Shown: one piece after another, positions 63,445-64,000 of the stretch
Layout of the letters: every line of letters begins with the position of its first letter
How positions within the stretch are numbered: position 1 is the stretch's first letter
Assembly: GCA_026419785.1 (NCBI GenBank)
Contig: JAODTK010005054.1
Coordinates: 124,001-188,000, forward strand
DNA: 64,000 bases
From: Sclerodactyla briareus
Lineage: Eukaryota > Echinodermata > Holothuroidea > Dendrochirotida > Sclerodactylidae
Direction of reading: 5' to 3'
Program-made: the position numbers and the translations under genes
The notes under the pieces: model-generated
What the model saw: the letters and a program-made list of their open reading frames with translations, nothing else
Told to the model about the DNA's origin: nothing
Database searches by the model: none

Positions 63445-63650
63445 GAGTAACACAGACTGTAGTTGATCAAACAATTTAACGCACCGAAATGTAATCCGCG
63501 GGTCAGTTCACGTCCAGGGGAAATTCTGCCTCAATTTGTCCCCGGTAGAGTAGCTCATACCGTAGATGGTCAAACACTTTAGCGCACGCGAGGGGGATCG
63601 CGTATCAGTCCGGGTCCAGGGGACATTTTCAAATTGCTTCAATATATTGC
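63445..63650. repeat. Two-copy tandem repeat, about 103-bp period
   Basis: The blocks gagtaacacagactgtag (63445) and gagtagctcataccgtag (63548) head two diverged units. Both continue with gatcaaac/ggtcaaac and end with gtccaggggaaatt/gtccaggggacatt. They directly follow the MITE half-copy and may be internal parts of the same longer element. Confidence 0.7.
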
Positions 63651-63707
63651 ACGCATTGCCTCCCCAGTTATGCCGCGTTCTTTCGGATCTCGTTCTAACC
63701 GTATATA

Positions 63708-63801
63708 CCAGGTAGAGTGGACAAAAACCGAGGGGGTTTGTTATTGCGTCACATAACTTTTGGAAGCACGTACGGTTTGTATTCACTCTATCTGGTAATT
63801 A
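63708..63801. repeat. Short inverted repeat
   Basis: The sequence taccaggtagagtgga near 63708 is mirrored by ttcactctatctggta near 63782, enclosing about 55 bp. It could be a small MITE or the right side of the element that begins at 63327. Confidence 0.55.
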
Positions 63802-64000
63802 CCAAAGTCTCCACTTCGAATAACACACCATTAATATAATAGCTCCATGGGCTACGCCCGTGCGTGGTATGTGCTCCAGGCGTATGACCATAAGCGTACG
63901 CACGAATATTCCAGAACACGTGGTAGGTGCGTTTCTGAAGTGTCATAGACCTAGCCGCGTCAATATCCAAGGACGATACTTCTATACCCTAAAATTTTGA

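Larger units (their letters stand above)
62383..64000 (+). other. Intron 2 of the receptor gene (start)
   Basis: Begins GTAAGG. No exon encoding the expected PPVxVG segment was found up to 64000. Besides the repeats listed at 63327-63801 it contains an A run at 62492-62506 and otherwise unique sequence. Confidence 0.6.

Overview
This window is AT-rich animal DNA. It has large introns, many short tandem repeats, tRNA-derived SINEs, CR1-type LINE debris and fold-back DNA elements. No bacterial operon, CRISPR array or rRNA gene is visible. The repeat types and the one recognisable host gene fit an invertebrate metazoan, probably marine, but the sequence alone does not fix the phylum.

The host gene is at the right. 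A GABA-A-type Cys-loop receptor subunit (plus strand) starts with a signal-peptide exon at 44757-44830, after a TATA box and a structured, uORF-containing leader. It resumes about 17.4 kb later in an exon at 62252-62382. That exon encodes the start of the mature extracellular domain and ends in the family motif YDIRLRPRFG. The two exons are phase-compatible. All later exons (ligand-binding domain, membrane segments) lie beyond position 64000.

Layout. 0-13 kb: a perfect 24-bp minisatellite, a minus-strand SINE, a short CR1 tail, a plus-strand SINE and long stretches with nothing recognisable. 13.4-23.8 kb: a hairpin MITE, then two collinear, diverged copies of an unclassified unit of about 4 kb; a third partial copy lies at 35.9-36.3 kb. 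Both long copies end in a short segment that reads like the end of a retroelement integrase. 28-33.5 kb: a 0.38-kb tandem duplication, a LINE tail with a (GTAT)n end, and a nearly full-length but decayed CR1-type LINE (minus strand) bordered on both sides by (TAG)n. 36.7-38.0 kb: a fold-back element with very GC-rich arms and a CACTGTGAA-type MITE. 41.6-42.2 kb: a 0.3-kb tandem duplication. 44.4-62.4 kb: the receptor gene, whose first intron holds simple repeats, a GC-rich block, a 70-bp minisatellite of about 25 units, a LINE scrap, two SINEs and a fold-back element with a second palindrome nested in its loop. 62.4-64 kb: start of intron 2 with relatives of that nested palindrome.

Most long open frames here are chance or repeat-derived. 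The strongest biological statement is the split receptor gene. The least explained structure is the three-copy unit of 13.8-36.3 kb.
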